The translations under genes were made by a program, and so were the position numbers. The notes beneath the pieces are model-generated. The model was not told where the DNA came from, did not search any database, and saw only the letters and a list, made by a program, of their open reading frames with translations. Below are positions 49,865-61,426 of a DNA stretch of 64,000 nucleotides, one piece after another (the first letter of the stretch is position 1; the number at the start of each line of letters is the position of its first letter). Source of the stretch: Streptomyces sp. NRRL F-5135 (GTDB lineage: Bacteria > Actinomycetota > Actinomycetes > Streptomycetales > Streptomycetaceae); NCBI RefSeq assembly GCF_000719775.1, contig NZ_JOHR01000013.1, positions 124,001 through 188,000 on the forward strand, read 5' to 3'.

Positions 49865-51166
49865 ATGTCCGCCATGAGCGCACGCGAAACTGCCGCACGC
49901 GAAACCGCCGCCCCCGGGGCCGGCGCCCACAGGACCGCCGCACGCGGAACAGAAGCGGGCGGAACCGGTCCACGCCCCGGCCCCGGCCCCGGCCCCGGTC
50001 CGCGCCCGCTGCTCAACCGCCGCCTGGCGGAGTTCGGCACGACGATCTTCGCGGAGATGTCCGCACTGGCCGTACGGACGGGTGCGATCAACCTCGGCCA
50101 GGGCTTCCCCGACACGGACGGCCCCGAGGAGGTCCGGGAGGCCGCCGTACGGGCGCTGCGCGACGGGCGCGGCAACCAGTACCCGCCCGGCCCCGGCATC
50201 CCCGAGCTGCGCACCGCCGTCGCCGAGCACCAGCTCGCGCGCTACGCGCTGACGTACGACCCGGACACCGAGGTCCTGGTCACCGCCGGCGCCACCGAAG
50301 CCATCGCCGCCGCGCTGCTGGCGCTGGTCGAGCCGGGCGACGAGGTGATCGCGCTGGAGCCGTACTACGACTCGTACGCCGCCTGCGTCGCCATGGCGGG
50401 CGGCACCCGCGTGCCCGTCACCCTGCGCCCCCGTGACGGCGCCTACCACCTGGACCTGGACGAACTGCGCGACGCCGTCACCGACCGCACACGGCTGATC
50501 CTGCTCAACACCCCGCACAACCCGACGGGCACCGTCCTGACCCGCGCGGAGCTGGCCGCCGTGGCGGAGCTCGCGGTGGAACGCGATCTGCTGGTGGTCA
50601 CCGACGAGGTGTACGAACACCTGGTCTACGACGGCGAGCACACGCCACTCGCGTCCTTCCCCGGGATGCGGGAGCGGACGGTGACGATCAGCAGCGCGGG
50701 CAAGACGTTCTCGTTCACGGGCTGGAAGGTCGGCTGGGTGACGGCGACACCGGAGCTGGTGACGGCGGTGCGCTCGGCCAAGCAGTTCCTCACCTACGTG
50801 TCGGCCGGCCCGTTCCAGTACGCGGTCGCGGAGGCGCTGCGCCTGCCGGACACGTATTTCGACGGCCTCCGCGCCGACCTGCGCCGCAAGCGCGACCTGC
50901 TGTCGGCGGGCCTGACGGCGGCCGGCTTCGAGGTCTACCGGCCGGCCGGCACGTACTTCGTCACCACCGACATCCGCCCGCTCGGGGAGAGCGACGGCTT
51001 CGCGTTCTGCCGCGCGCTGCCCGAGCGGTGCGGCGTGGTGGCCGTACCGAACGCGGTCTTCTACGACCACCGCGACCAGGGCGCGCCCTTCGTACGCTTC
51101 GCCTTCTGCAAGAAGGACGACGTCCTCCACGAGGCGGCCGACCGGCTGCGACGCCTGGCGTCCTGA
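49865..51166 (+). CDS. Class I/II aminotransferase
   Basis: 433 residues (ATG 49874 is an alternative start). After a low-complexity, PGPGPG-containing leader of ~50 residues it follows fold type I: NLGQGFPDTDGP, NQYPPGPGIPELRTAVAEH, TAGATEAIAAALLAL, LNTPHNPTGTVL, TDEVYEHLVYD and the PLP Lys in SSAGKTFSFTGWKVGW. It resembles kynurenine/glutamine-phenylpyruvate-type aminotransferases, so it may act on aromatic or keto acids; substrate is inferred from similarity only. Single gene on the plus strand. Confidence 0.9.
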   Translation: MSAMSARETAARETAAPGAGAHRTAARGTEAGGTGPRPGPGPGPGPRPLLNRRLAEFGTTIFAEMSALAVRTGAINLGQGFPDTDGPEEVREAAVRALRDGRGNQYPPGPGIPELRTAVAEHQLARYALTYDPDTEVLVTAGATEAIAAALLALVEPGDEVIALEPYYDSYAACVAMAGGTRVPVTLRPRDGAYHLDLDELRDAVTDRTRLILLNTPHNPTGTVLTRAELAAVAELAVERDLLVVTDEVYEHLVYDGEHTPLASFPGMRERTVTISSAGKTFSFTGWKVGWVTATPELVTAVRSAKQFLTYVSAGPFQYAVAEALRLPDTYFDGLRADLRRKRDLLSAGLTAAGFEVYRPAGTYFVTTDIRPLGESDGFAFCRALPERCGVVAVPNAVFYDHRDQGAPFVRFAFCKKDDVLHEAADRLRRLAS

Positions 51167-51315
51167 GGGCCGCGCCCGGGGGCAGTAACCGACGTGCGTC
51201 GTCGACGGAGGCACGGCGAGCGTCGGCAGGCAGCTTCCACAAGCGGCCTGCCACCGGAAAGCCGCCATCCGCACGGCGCCCTCTGCCGGCTCTCGCCTCC
51301 GCCCCGCCCCGCCCG

Positions 51316-52605
51316 TTATACGAGATCCGGCTTCCAGATGACCCGGTCGGGGCGGACGTGCGCCGTGGGGGACAGCTCGTAGGAGCCCGCGTTGGCGTGC
51401 TCGGCGACCACCCAGCCGACTCCTTGGTACGCGACGTACGCGTCCTGCCGGGGCAGGGCGCACAGTCCCGGTTCCGTGACGACGGTCTCCCCCGCCGGGA
51501 CGTCGAGAAGGTGAGCGCGCGGCGCCTTCGGGCACGGGTGGAACCGGGAGGAACGCGCGTACTCCAGACGGACCTTCACCATGGTCCCCGCCCGGCCCTG
51601 ATTGGTGACCTTGAGGGCGAAGGAGACACGCTCCTCCTCGACCCGCGCGCACACGCGCCAGACGACGGCCTCCGGCCCCTGGAAGGGCTCACTGCATCGG
51701 CTGTCCACGCCGATCGACCCCTTCTCCAGCGCTCCGGGCACGGCGGTGACGCTCCCCGGGACCGTTGTATCCGACGCGGCGTCGGACACAACGGTCTTGT
51801 CGGCTGTGTCACGGCCCCACAGCGCGGCCCCCGCGAGCACGCCACCGGCCAAGAGTGTCGCGAGGGCCGCCGTCGCGACTGCCACGGCTTTCGCCTTCTT
51901 CGAGGAGCGGTCGGACTGTCGCGCTCGGCCGGGGGCGTCTCCGGCGGCCGGCCCCGGGCCGCCGGAAGCGGAGTGGTCACGGCCGTCCGGCTCTCCGCTT
52001 CCGGCATCGTCTCCGCCCGGAGCGACGAAGACGTCGGGGGCGTCCGGGGCCTCGGGGGCATCGGGGTGCAGCCCCGGTTCGCCAGGCCCGCTCCCCGCCG
52101 CCGGAGCCGACGGACCGGCGGGGTCGGGGCCGGGGGCAGGAGACGCCCGGCCGGGCGCCGTCCGCTGATACCGGAGTCGCCGCTGGTCGGCCTTCGCCCG
52201 CCGACGCAACTCGTGCCACTCCGCGCGTTCCTCCTCGCCGACCTGGAAGATGTGCGCGAGTGCCGTCAGCACGGCGTCGGCGGGCAGAGCGGTCTCGTCC
52301 GGCTTCAGGTAGCGGCTCAAGGCGGTATCGCTGAGCCCTCTCACGTTCTGACCGCTCAGCATCGTCTTCAGCCGCGCTTCGACGCTCTGCTGTTTCAGAC
52401 CCGAGCGCGCCCATGCCGCGTGCAGCTTCTCGACGAGCGCCGCACGCGCGTCGGCCGTACGTGTGTCGGCCCTCCGCGCATCGGCCGTACGCGCATCGGC
52501 CCTACGCGCCCCGGTTGTACGCGCCCCGGCCGTACGCGTGTCCTCCGACGTGCTCGTCTCCGGCTCGCCGGCCGCCTCGAACTCGGGCCCCACGTTTCCC
52601 GTCAC
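51316..52605 (-). CDS. Membrane-anchored helix-turn-helix protein
   Basis: 429 residues from GTG 52605 with GGAGGG four bases before. The first 50 residues are TADARRADTRTADAR repeats. A compact helical domain follows (ALVEKLHAAWARSGLKQQSVEARLKTMLSGQNVRGLSDTALSRYLKPDETALPADAVLTALAHIF) that looks like an XRE-type DNA-binding unit. Then a Pro/Ala/Gly linker, one membrane helix (~235-260, VAVATAALATLLAGGVLAGAALW), and a ~150-residue outside domain with four Cys. Such an HTH-TM-sensor layout suggests a one-component membrane regulator. The family is not one I can name. Confidence 0.65.
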   Translation of the reverse strand: MTGNVGPEFEAAGEPETSTSEDTRTAGARTTGARRADARTADARRADTRTADARAALVEKLHAAWARSGLKQQSVEARLKTMLSGQNVRGLSDTALSRYLKPDETALPADAVLTALAHIFQVGEEERAEWHELRRRAKADQRRLRYQRTAPGRASPAPGPDPAGPSAPAAGSGPGEPGLHPDAPEAPDAPDVFVAPGGDDAGSGEPDGRDHSASGGPGPAAGDAPGRARQSDRSSKKAKAVAVATAALATLLAGGVLAGAALWGRDTADKTVVSDAASDTTVPGSVTAVPGALEKGSIGVDSRCSEPFQGPEAVVWRVCARVEEERVSFALKVTNQGRAGTMVKVRLEYARSSRFHPCPKAPRAHLLDVPAGETVVTEPGLCALPRQDAYVAYQGVGWVVAEHANAGSYELSPTAHVRPDRVIWKPDLV

Positions 52606-52878
52606 TGTCCCTCCGCCATCCCGATTTCCGACGTTTCCGCAGGTGAACGCCGCGGCAAAGAACCGGGAGCGGATCGGGACGCAAGCGGGATGCCACGCCC
52701 TCCCAAGGCCCTGGTGGCGCTTCCCGATCCCCTCAATCCTTGACCCCGCGACGCTCGCACAGCTCGCCGGGCTCGCAAGCCACCCCTGTCATCACGCATC
52801 GGAACCAGCCGACGCGTGACGCGGGGTGCCATGAACCACCGCGAGCCGTCTTCTCGACTCACCTGGAAAGGACCTCTG

Positions 52879-53487
52879 ATGAGCACCATCAAGACGCGCA
52901 TGACGCGCTCCACGACGGCCGTCCTGGCGACCGGATCGGTCATCCTCCTCATGGGCCTGACACAGCCCACCGCGCAGGCCGGGGAGGCCGCGAAAGCCGG
53001 CGTCGGCGCGCACGGCAGGGCGGCCGCCGCCAACACCGTCCACCTGAAGTTCGACAAGAACCCGGCGGACCCCTCCAACTCCAAGCTGTCCGTCATCAAG
53101 GGAAGCAAGGTGTGGGCCAACTTCCGGGCCGGCTCCGGGACCACCACGAACGACTGTGCCACGGGCCGCGGTTGGCTGCCCAACGGCACGTACACGATCG
53201 GCAAGCACCACCGCACCTACAACGGCCGTCTGATCAAGGGCTATGCGATCGCGCTGGCCGACAAGGTCTGTTCCAACGGCCGTACCAAGCGCACCGAGTT
53301 GTTCATCCACAGCGAGATGACGGTGAACGGAGGCCAGGGCAGCGGCGAGGCCCGCAAGTGGACCGACAAGAACCCGAACGACTTCCTTTCCAACGGTTGC
53401 GTCAAGATGCGCCCCGAAGAGATCAAGAAGATGTACCGACTGCTGGACCGGATCGGATGGCCGAAGACGCTGAACGTCGTCAGCTGA
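52879..53487 (+). CDS. Secreted L,D-transpeptidase (YkuD)
   Basis: 202 residues from ATG 52879 with AAAGGA eight bases before. Sec signal peptide MSTIKTRMTRSTTAVLATG plus ...TQPTAQAG with cleavage near AQA. YkuD core: catalytic His in ELFIHSEM and the nucleophile in LSNGCVKM (the SxGCxR/K motif), with SSGS... loops between. Cross-links peptidoglycan by 3-3 bonds or attaches proteins outside the membrane. Length is shorter than the large LysM/Ig-containing types. Not in an operon. Confidence 0.88.
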   Translation: MSTIKTRMTRSTTAVLATGSVILLMGLTQPTAQAGEAAKAGVGAHGRAAAANTVHLKFDKNPADPSNSKLSVIKGSKVWANFRAGSGTTTNDCATGRGWLPNGTYTIGKHHRTYNGRLIKGYAIALADKVCSNGRTKRTELFIHSEMTVNGGQGSGEARKWTDKNPNDFLSNGCVKMRPEEIKKMYRLLDRIGWPKTLNVVS

Positions 53488-54023
53488 CCCGTTTCCCGGT
53501 GGCACCCCACCGCCGGCGCCGCCCATCAGCAGGTATTCCGGCGACCGCTCCTGCCGCACACACGCCCCTCATCGTCGAACCGTCGGTTCATCCGATCAGC
53601 CCAACGAGGGGGCCCGGCGGCAGGAAACGGTGACCACGCCGCAGAACCCGTCCACACGTCACGCGCTCCCCGGGGAGGACGCCCCGGTCGCCCGGACCGG
53701 CACTTCGTGGTGCCGCTCCGGCAGCAGCCGGATCAGCCGGACGACGAGAGTCGGCCTCCGCTCCTCGTGACGGCCCATCTGAGGACGCCCTCCCCTCGTG
53801 GCCGCAGCGCGTCCGACGTCCGCTCGGAGCGGCGGACCAGTTCGCGCGGGGGTCCCGGCTGAGGCACCGGCGGGCTACCCGTGCCGGCAAGGCCGGCGAC
53901 ATACCGGGGCGGCCTTACCTGAGAGCGGCTCACATCCCGCTCATGGGCGGCTCGTCCAGGACGGCGGGGACGTGATGTCGCGAACGCGGGAAACGAAGGT
54001 CCTCTTCATGGGTGGGAGACAGC
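53488..54023. other. Gap between L,D-transpeptidase and winged-helix paralogue 3
   Basis: 536 bp without a supported gene. A 39-residue minus-strand frame (53659-53778, MGRHEERRPTLVVRLIRLLPERHHEVP...) has GGGAGGG upstream but is too short to call, and nothing else showed coding character. It may be the remains of a lost gene. Confidence 0.5.
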
Positions 54024-55097
54024 TCAGAGATCGTCCGGGTGCGGTGTTCGGGACCGGTCCCGGAGGGGAGCGGCCGCCGAGGGCACGGTCGCGCGGCACT
54101 CGGCGCAGTGGCTGCCGGGTTCCGGGGAGCGGAAGGCGCGGTCGCAGCCGTCGCATGTCTGAAGGGGGTGCACGATCGGTGGCAGGGCGGCGGGGGCACG
54201 GAACGGGGGCGGGGGCGGCAGCTTCGCGGTCAGGCGGTGGGCCAGCAGGGCGGCCGGGCGGCGCGGGCCCTCCGGCGGCAGATCGCTGATCAGGGCGTGC
54301 GTTACGGCGGCGGGCGGTACGTCGCGCTCCAGCCAGGCGGCGACGCCGGGGGCCAGGTGGGCGGTGTCGCAGGCGGAGAGGAGAAGGCGTGGGTCGTGGA
54401 CGCGCAGATCGGTGAGCAGGTCCGTGGCCGCCTGGAGGAGGTCCGGGGCGGGGTAACCGGGCTGGGGTACGGCGGGCAGGGGGCGCTTCTTGCGGGGCGC
54501 GGGGCGCGCGGGCGGCGTGGGGTGCGTGGGCCGCGCGGGGCGCGCAGGCGGCGTGGGCCGCGTGGGCTCGGGGTGCGTGTCGGGGGTCGCGTGGCTCGCG
54601 TCCGGATCTGTCGCGTCCACGGTGCGCGCCGAACGCTCCTGTGGACGCAAGAGATCGGGGAGGGGTGAGGTGTCATGCCGCGCCGCCGCCGGCTGGTTGC
54701 AGGAGATCGTACGGGTGACGATGCGGCCGGCGGGGGTGCGTTCGCGGACGCGGCGCAGGTAGCCGTACGCCTCGAGTTCCCGTAACGCGGCGGCGATACG
54801 GGTGGCCCCCTCGGGGAAACGGTGGGCGAGTGTCTTGATGTCGACGCGGGCGCCCGGGGGCAGCGACTGGATGTGCACGCCGAGCCCGATGGCGAGCAGT
54901 GACAGCGCGTCGTGCTGGGCGAGGTGGTTGCCGATCACCGTGAAACGGGTGGTATGGCGGACGTTGTCGTGCACGACGCCGACGAGGCCCGCCGCCGACG
55001 GGCGAACACGGGGCCGCCGGTTCGCCCGTGAGTGGCGCGGGCCGTCGGCAACGGCTGACGAGGCGTGCGGGGGCACGCTAGTGTTTCGAGTATCCAT
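54024..55097 (-). CDS. Winged-helix DNA-binding protein with C-terminal zinc ribbon (paralogue 3)
   Basis: 357 residues from ATG 55097. Winged helix within the first 140 residues (FTVIGNHLAQHDALSLLAIGLGVHIQSLPPGARVDIKTLAHRFPEGATRIAAALRELEAYGYLRRVRERTPAGRIVTR), then a [13 protein letters not shown] repeat linker, helical domain (LLTDLRVHDPRLLLSACDTAHLAPGVAAWLERDVPPAAVTHALISDLP) and zinc ribbon CDGCDRAFRSPEPGSHCAECRA. The 21-bp motif at 55231-55251 lies 134 bp upstream and matches the one before paralogue 2. Located beside the ATPase and XRE/DUF397 genes typical of whiJ-like loci. Confidence 0.65.
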   Translation of the reverse strand: MDTRNTSVPPHASSAVADGPRHSRANRRPRVRPSAAGLVGVVHDNVRHTTRFTVIGNHLAQHDALSLLAIGLGVHIQSLPPGARVDIKTLAHRFPEGATRIAAALRELEAYGYLRRVRERTPAGRIVTRTISCNQPAAARHDTSPLPDLLRPQERSARTVDATDPDASHATPDTHPEPTRPTPPARPARPTHPTPPARPAPRKKRPLPAVPQPGYPAPDLLQAATDLLTDLRVHDPRLLLSACDTAHLAPGVAAWLERDVPPAAVTHALISDLPPEGPRRPAALLAHRLTAKLPPPPPFRAPAALPPIVHPLQTCDGCDRAFRSPEPGSHCAECRATVPSAAAPLRDRSRTPHPDDL

Positions 55098-55230
55098 TGG
55101 GAAGTGGCTGCTTCCTCGTGGTCAGGCCCTCGATCGGGACGCTACTCCCGGCCGGGGGCCGACGTATGTCTGCGGTGGTGTCGCGCTGAGCGTAAGGCAG
55201 TCGGGGGATACGAAATCCAGCCCAACCGGG

Positions 55231-55251
55231 GTAGTTCACCCGCCCGAGTGA
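55231..55251 (-). promoter_or_regulatory. 21-bp motif shared with 27947-27967
   Basis: GTAGTTCACCCGCCCG followed by AGTGA on the plus strand, differing from the first copy at one position. It lies between the ATPase stop and the start of winged-helix paralogue 3. Confidence 0.55.
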
Positions 55252-55311
55252 GTGTGCCCGGGAGCGTGACGACGGGCGGGTGGGGTGGGGCTTGGTCGGG
55301 TTCTTTCCTCC

Positions 55312-55794
55312 TCACGTTCCTTGGGGAAGAGCGCCGGCGGCACCGGAGCCCGAGGAAACGGGTTCCGGTCGCGCGAGGCGCAGTTCGGCCCAGACGGTCT
55401 TGCGCGGGAACAGCCCCTCAGTAACCCCCCAGCGGTCGGCGAGCGCGTCCACGAGCAGCAGGCCGCGACCGGACTCGTCCCCCGGGGCGGGCCGCTGGAG
55501 CTCGGGCAGGCGTTCACCGCGCGTGTCCGTGACCTCGATACGGAGGACGTCACCGGTCACGTACAGCGTGAGCCGGAAGTCCCGCCCGGAGACGCGTCCG
55601 TGGGACGCGGCGTTGGCCGCCAGTTCCGCCACGAGGTGACGGGCGGGATCCGACGGGAGCCCCCAACTGCGGAGTTGGTCGTCCGCGAGCAGCCGGGCGA
55701 GACGGGCGCCCCGGGGCGTGGAGGAGAGCAGCACGCTGAAGGTGGGGGCGACGGGGTCGAGTTGGGCCGCGTTCTCGGCCTTTTCATGCATCAC
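55312..55794 (-). CDS. RsbW-like ATP-binding protein (HATPase)
   Basis: 160 residues. GHKL ATPase fold: HLVAELAANAASHG (N-box, with the Asn pair), DVLRIEVTDTRGE (G1) and GRGLLLVDALADRWGV (G2). Stand-alone proteins like this are related to anti-sigma factor kinases (RsbW) and are often next to XRE/DUF397 gene pairs in Streptomyces, as here (whiJ/abaA-type loci). The target sigma factor or partner is unknown. Lies between winged-helix paralogue 3 and the XRE gene, divergent from the latter. Confidence 0.87.
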   Translation of the reverse strand: MMHEKAENAAQLDPVAPTFSVLLSSTPRGARLARLLADDQLRSWGLPSDPARHLVAELAANAASHGRVSGRDFRLTLYVTGDVLRIEVTDTRGERLPELQRPAPGDESGRGLLLVDALADRWGVTEGLFPRKTVWAELRLARPEPVSSGSGAAGALPQGT

Positions 55795-55952
55795 GTGACT
55801 GAGAGTGGCCGAATCCGCTTACCGTGATGAGTGACAAGGCGGTTGCGTACGGTCACTGTCCGGTGTTTGTCCGGTGCTGTCCTGCCTGTCCGCACGGTTC
55901 TCACGGGTAGGGCGAACGGCGCCGAGGGACGGCGCGGTACGAGGGAGGCGCG

Positions 55953-56846
55953 ATGTCGGTGGACGACGGCGAGGCGGAAGGGCACGGGGCGGAGACGCGC
56001 GAGCCGGGTGACGAGCCGGGCTGGGAGGTGGACCCGGACGACGAGTGGGGCGTGGCCGTCCTCACCACGGTGGGACGCCAGTTGAAGCTACGGCGCGAGG
56101 CGACGGGGATGCGGGCCTCGGATTTCGGCAAGGCCGTCGGCTACGGCGAGGACATGGTGTTCAAGATCGAGGGCGGCAAGCGGATTCCCCGGCAGGAGTA
56201 CCTGGACAAGGCCGACGAGGTGCTGCGGGCGGATGGGCTCATCTCGGCGACGTGGGAGGACGTGAAGAAGGTCCGGTACCCGAAGAAGGTTCGGGAGCTG
56301 GGGTGGCTGGAGGCCAAGGCGGTCGAGATCGGGGTGTACGTGTGCAACAGCATCAGCGGGTTGTTGCAGACACCGGATCACGCGCGAGCACTGTTCCAGG
56401 CCGCGCAGCCTGCGTACTCGCCGAACGATGTGGAACGCATGGTGGCCGCTCGCATGGCTCGGCAGTCGATCTTCGAACGGGACCCGGCACCCTCCATCAG
56501 TTTCGTCCTGGAAGAGGCGCCGCTGCAGCGGGAGGTCGGAGGCACAATGGTGTGGCGCCAGCAGCTCGAACGTCTGCTGGAGGTGGGACGGCTGCACAAC
56601 GTCACGCTTCAGGTGATGCCGACGAAGAGTGATGCTCACCCTGGGGTGGACGGCAGGATTGAGATGCTGAAGTTCGAGGAGGGCACGGCGGTGGGGCGAT
56701 CCGATGGTGAGTTCAACGGCCGACCGACCTCCGACCCGAAGCAACTGCGCATCATCGAGCTGCAATATGGCACCATCCGGGCGCAGGCTCTCACGCCTCG
56801 GGAGTCGCTGGCTTTCATCGAGCAACTACTGCTGGGAGAAACATGA
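55953..56846 (+). CDS. XRE family regulator with DUF5753 domain (Scr1/WhiJ-like), copy 2
   Basis: 297 residues. An acidic leader of ~30 residues, then helix-turn-helix ([53 protein letters not shown]) and DUF5753 ([79 protein letters not shown]) ending [18 protein letters not shown]. Coupled by ATGA overlap to the DUF397 gene. The neighbouring ATPase makes this a full whiJ-like unit; the first copy at 23800 lacks the ATPase. Confidence 0.9.
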   Translation: MSVDDGEAEGHGAETREPGDEPGWEVDPDDEWGVAVLTTVGRQLKLRREATGMRASDFGKAVGYGEDMVFKIEGGKRIPRQEYLDKADEVLRADGLISATWEDVKKVRYPKKVRELGWLEAKAVEIGVYVCNSISGLLQTPDHARALFQAAQPAYSPNDVERMVAARMARQSIFERDPAPSISFVLEEAPLQREVGGTMVWRQQLERLLEVGRLHNVTLQVMPTKSDAHPGVDGRIEMLKFEEGTAVGRSDGEFNGRPTSDPKQLRIIELQYGTIRAQALTPRESLAFIEQLLLGET

Positions 56847-57052
56847 TCCGCAAGACCACTGCCGGGGACGCCTCCGGGCTGGCGTGGTTCAAGAGCAGCT
56901 ACAGCGACGGCACCAACGGCAACTCCTGCGTCGAGGTCGCCACCACCCCCGGCACCGTGCACGTCCGCGACTCCAAGAACGTCGAAGGCCCCCGGCTCGC
57001 GCTCACCCCGAGCGCCTGGGCGGGCTTCGTCACGTACACCGCCGAAAGCTGA
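56843..57052 (+). CDS. DUF397 protein
   Basis: 69 residues with the single motif [51 protein letters not shown]. Overlaps the XRE gene by 4 bp. Small acidic partner of the regulator. Confidence 0.93.
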   Translation: MIRKTTAGDASGLAWFKSSYSDGTNGNSCVEVATTPGTVHVRDSKNVEGPRLALTPSAWAGFVTYTAES

Positions 57053-57145
57053 CGCCTCAGCGCACCACCGCCCCCGCCGCCGTACGGAACGGTGGCGAGG
57101 GCGGCGGCAAGGTCCTGCGGGGGACGCCTCGGGAGAGGGCCCGGC

Positions 57146-57682
57146 TCAGATGTCCTCGGGCTTCTCGTCGCCCGGCTCCAGGCCGAGCTGCTCCACGAGC
57201 CACTTGTCGAACTCGATGGACGCCCGCACCCAGCTGACCGTGGACGCCACGAAGTGCTCCAGGCTGACGCCCGTGCCGATCAGCATCTGGGCCTCACCGA
57301 TGATCCGGACGGTGGGCGGGCCGTCGCCCTCCTCGTGGATGTGGCTGTAGACCTTGGGCCAGAGCGTGCGGCGGTTCCAGTCGTCGATCGCGTCGAGGAT
57401 CTTGGACTTGTCCTCGACGGGGTGCGGCCGGTCGTAGAACGTCCGCACGGAGAAGACCTGCTGGTCCCCTTCGCCACGGAACATGAAGTACGTGCGGAAG
57501 TCCTCCCACGGCGCCGCGAGGTCGCCCTCATCGTCGACGACGTACTTCAGCTCCATCTGGTCGAGCAGCTGCTTGACCAGGTCCTGGTCGGGGACGACGG
57601 GGCCCGCCGGTCCTTCCGCTCCTGCGCCCTGCTGCCGGGGCTGGCCCCCGAAATTCGGAATCGAGGACGGGTCGATGCTCAC
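57146..57682 (-). CDS. YbjN domain protein
   Basis: 178 residues from GTG 57682 with AAGGGAAG upstream (frames starting further up lack similarity). YbjN/type III chaperone-like fold: LVKQLLDQMELKYVVDDEGDLAAPWEDFRTYFMFRGEGDQQVFSVRTFYDRPHPVEDKSKILDAIDDWNRRTLWPKVYSHIHEEGDGPPTVRIIGEAQMLIGTGVSLEHFVASTVSWVRASIEF. Likely a chaperone-like or sensory protein; conserved in actinobacteria. It is followed by clpB in the opposite arrangement (clpB also minus, upstream), with a 137-bp gap, so it is probably the next gene in the same direction. Confidence 0.85.
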   Translation of the reverse strand: MSIDPSSIPNFGGQPRQQGAGAEGPAGPVVPDQDLVKQLLDQMELKYVVDDEGDLAAPWEDFRTYFMFRGEGDQQVFSVRTFYDRPHPVEDKSKILDAIDDWNRRTLWPKVYSHIHEEGDGPPTVRIIGEAQMLIGTGVSLEHFVASTVSWVRASIEFDKWLVEQLGLEPGDEKPEDI

Positions 57683-57819
57683 CGTGTTCTTCCCTTCGTA
57701 CGGTTCCTGCCATCCTCCCCCATCGCTCCCGCCCCATGGCAAGCCCGCCCCGCCCGGATCCGCCCCGATCCGCCAGGAGCGGACAGGGCCGAGCGGACGG
57801 GACGGGCAGGAGGGGGTCC

Positions 57820-60462
<2,643 letters not shown>

Positions 60463-60581
60463 TGCGCTCTCTCCTCCTGGCGTCCTCACGTATGCGGCCC
60501 GCCCGCGCCCCGCACCTGCCGCGCGCGGGGCCCAGGCCCCGTGTCCGACTCCGGCTCTTTGACTCCTGCAACATACGTAAA

Positions 60582-60602
60582 GTTGAGTCTATTCCACTCA
60601 AC
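60582..60602. promoter_or_regulatory. HAIR operator for HspR upstream of clpB
   Basis: GTTGAGT-N7-ACTCAAC, matching the HspR-associated inverted repeat consensus CTTGAGT-N7-ACTCAAG at all central positions. It lies 120-140 bp upstream of clpB, in the gap between clpB and the PPOX gene. HspR is encoded about 3 kb away. Confidence 0.85.
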
Positions 60603-60666
60603 ACCGAAACTGCCCCCGCACGGTCGAATCCATGCCCGAACGCCCGAACGTCCTACGCTTCGACGC

Positions 60667-61212
60667 ATGCCCACACCTACGCCCGAGGCGGCCCCCGCGC
60701 CCGCGCCGGCCGACGCAACCGCGTCCACGTCCGGAACGGCGCCGACACCCGCACCCGCACCGGCGCGCACTCCCGCGCACCATGACGTACGTAATCCCAG
60801 CCCCGATTTTCTCGCGTTCTGGCGCGAACACCATCTGTGCACCCTCACCACCGTGCGCGCGGACGGCACTCCGCACGTGGTCCCGGTGGGCGTGACGTAC
60901 GACCCGGAGGCGGGGCTCGCGCGCGTCATCTCCGACGGGAACAGCCGGAAGGTCACCCACGTCCTGGCCGCCGGACCGGAGGGCGCGCGGGTCGCGGTCT
61001 GCCAGGTCGACCGGGCCCGCTGGGCGACGCTGGAGGGCCGCGCCACGGTCCGCCGGGAGCCGGAGGCGGTGGCGGACGCGGAACGCCGCTACGAGGAGCG
61101 CTACGGCCACCCTCCCCGGGTGAACCCGAACCGGGTCGTCATCGAGATCGCCCTGGACCGGGCGATGGGGCGCGGCTGGGCGCGAAAGCCGGCGGCGGAG
61201 GGAAACAGCTGA
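60667..61212 (+). CDS. Pyridoxamine-phosphate-oxidase-like (PPOX/F420-type) protein
   Basis: 181 residues. The first ~40 residues are a Pro/Ala/Thr-rich leader. Then the split-barrel FMN/F420-binding fold: FLAFWREHHLCTLTTVRADGTPHVVPVGVTYDPEAGLARVISDGNSRKVTHVLAAGPEGARVAVCQVDRARWATLEGRATV and a C-terminal IEIALDRAMGRGWARKP. Related to TIGR03618-type F420-dependent enzymes. TACGCT lies 9 bases before the ATG with no ribosome site, so the mRNA is probably leaderless. Downstream is a CGCACC hexamer array and a strong hairpin. Confidence 0.85.
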   Translation: MPTPTPEAAPAPAPADATASTSGTAPTPAPAPARTPAHHDVRNPSPDFLAFWREHHLCTLTTVRADGTPHVVPVGVTYDPEAGLARVISDGNSRKVTHVLAAGPEGARVAVCQVDRARWATLEGRATVRREPEAVADAERRYEERYGHPPRVNPNRVVIEIALDRAMGRGWARKPAAEGNS

Positions 61213-61290
61213 ACGATGGAGTGACTGAGCACGGCCCGCCGGGCACCGTACGCACTCCCCGGCGCACCCGCGCGCCCGCCCGCCCGCATC

Positions 61291-61332
61291 CGCACCCGCA
61301 CCCGCACCCGCACCCGCACCCGCACCCGCACC
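61291..61332. repeat. Seven CGCACC hexamer repeats
   Basis: Tandem hexamers between the PPOX gene stop and its terminator, outside coding sequence. Confidence 0.85.
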
Positions 61333-61339
61333 CGGACAG

Positions 61340-61384
61340 CACAGCGGCGCCATCGTGTTTCAGGTCCACGATGGCGCCGCTGTG
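61340..61384. terminator. Terminator between PPOX gene and Rieske-like gene
   Basis: CACAGCGGCGCCATCGTG and its exact complement, an 18-bp stem with a 9-base loop. It ends both the rightward PPOX transcript and the leftward repeat-peptide operon (stop at 61427). Confidence 0.85.
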
Positions 61385-61426
61385 TGGGGGAAGCGCCGGA
61401 GCGATTTACAACGACGGGGGAATCGC

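Noticed and set aside
53659..53778. 39-codon minus-strand frame with a ribosome-site-like GGGAGGG
   Set aside because: Too short, no terminator or conservation evidence; kept only as a note in the gap entry.
61291..61332. CGCACC hexamers as a CRISPR-like array
   Set aside because: Six-base units without spacers are a simple repeat, not CRISPR; no cas genes are present.
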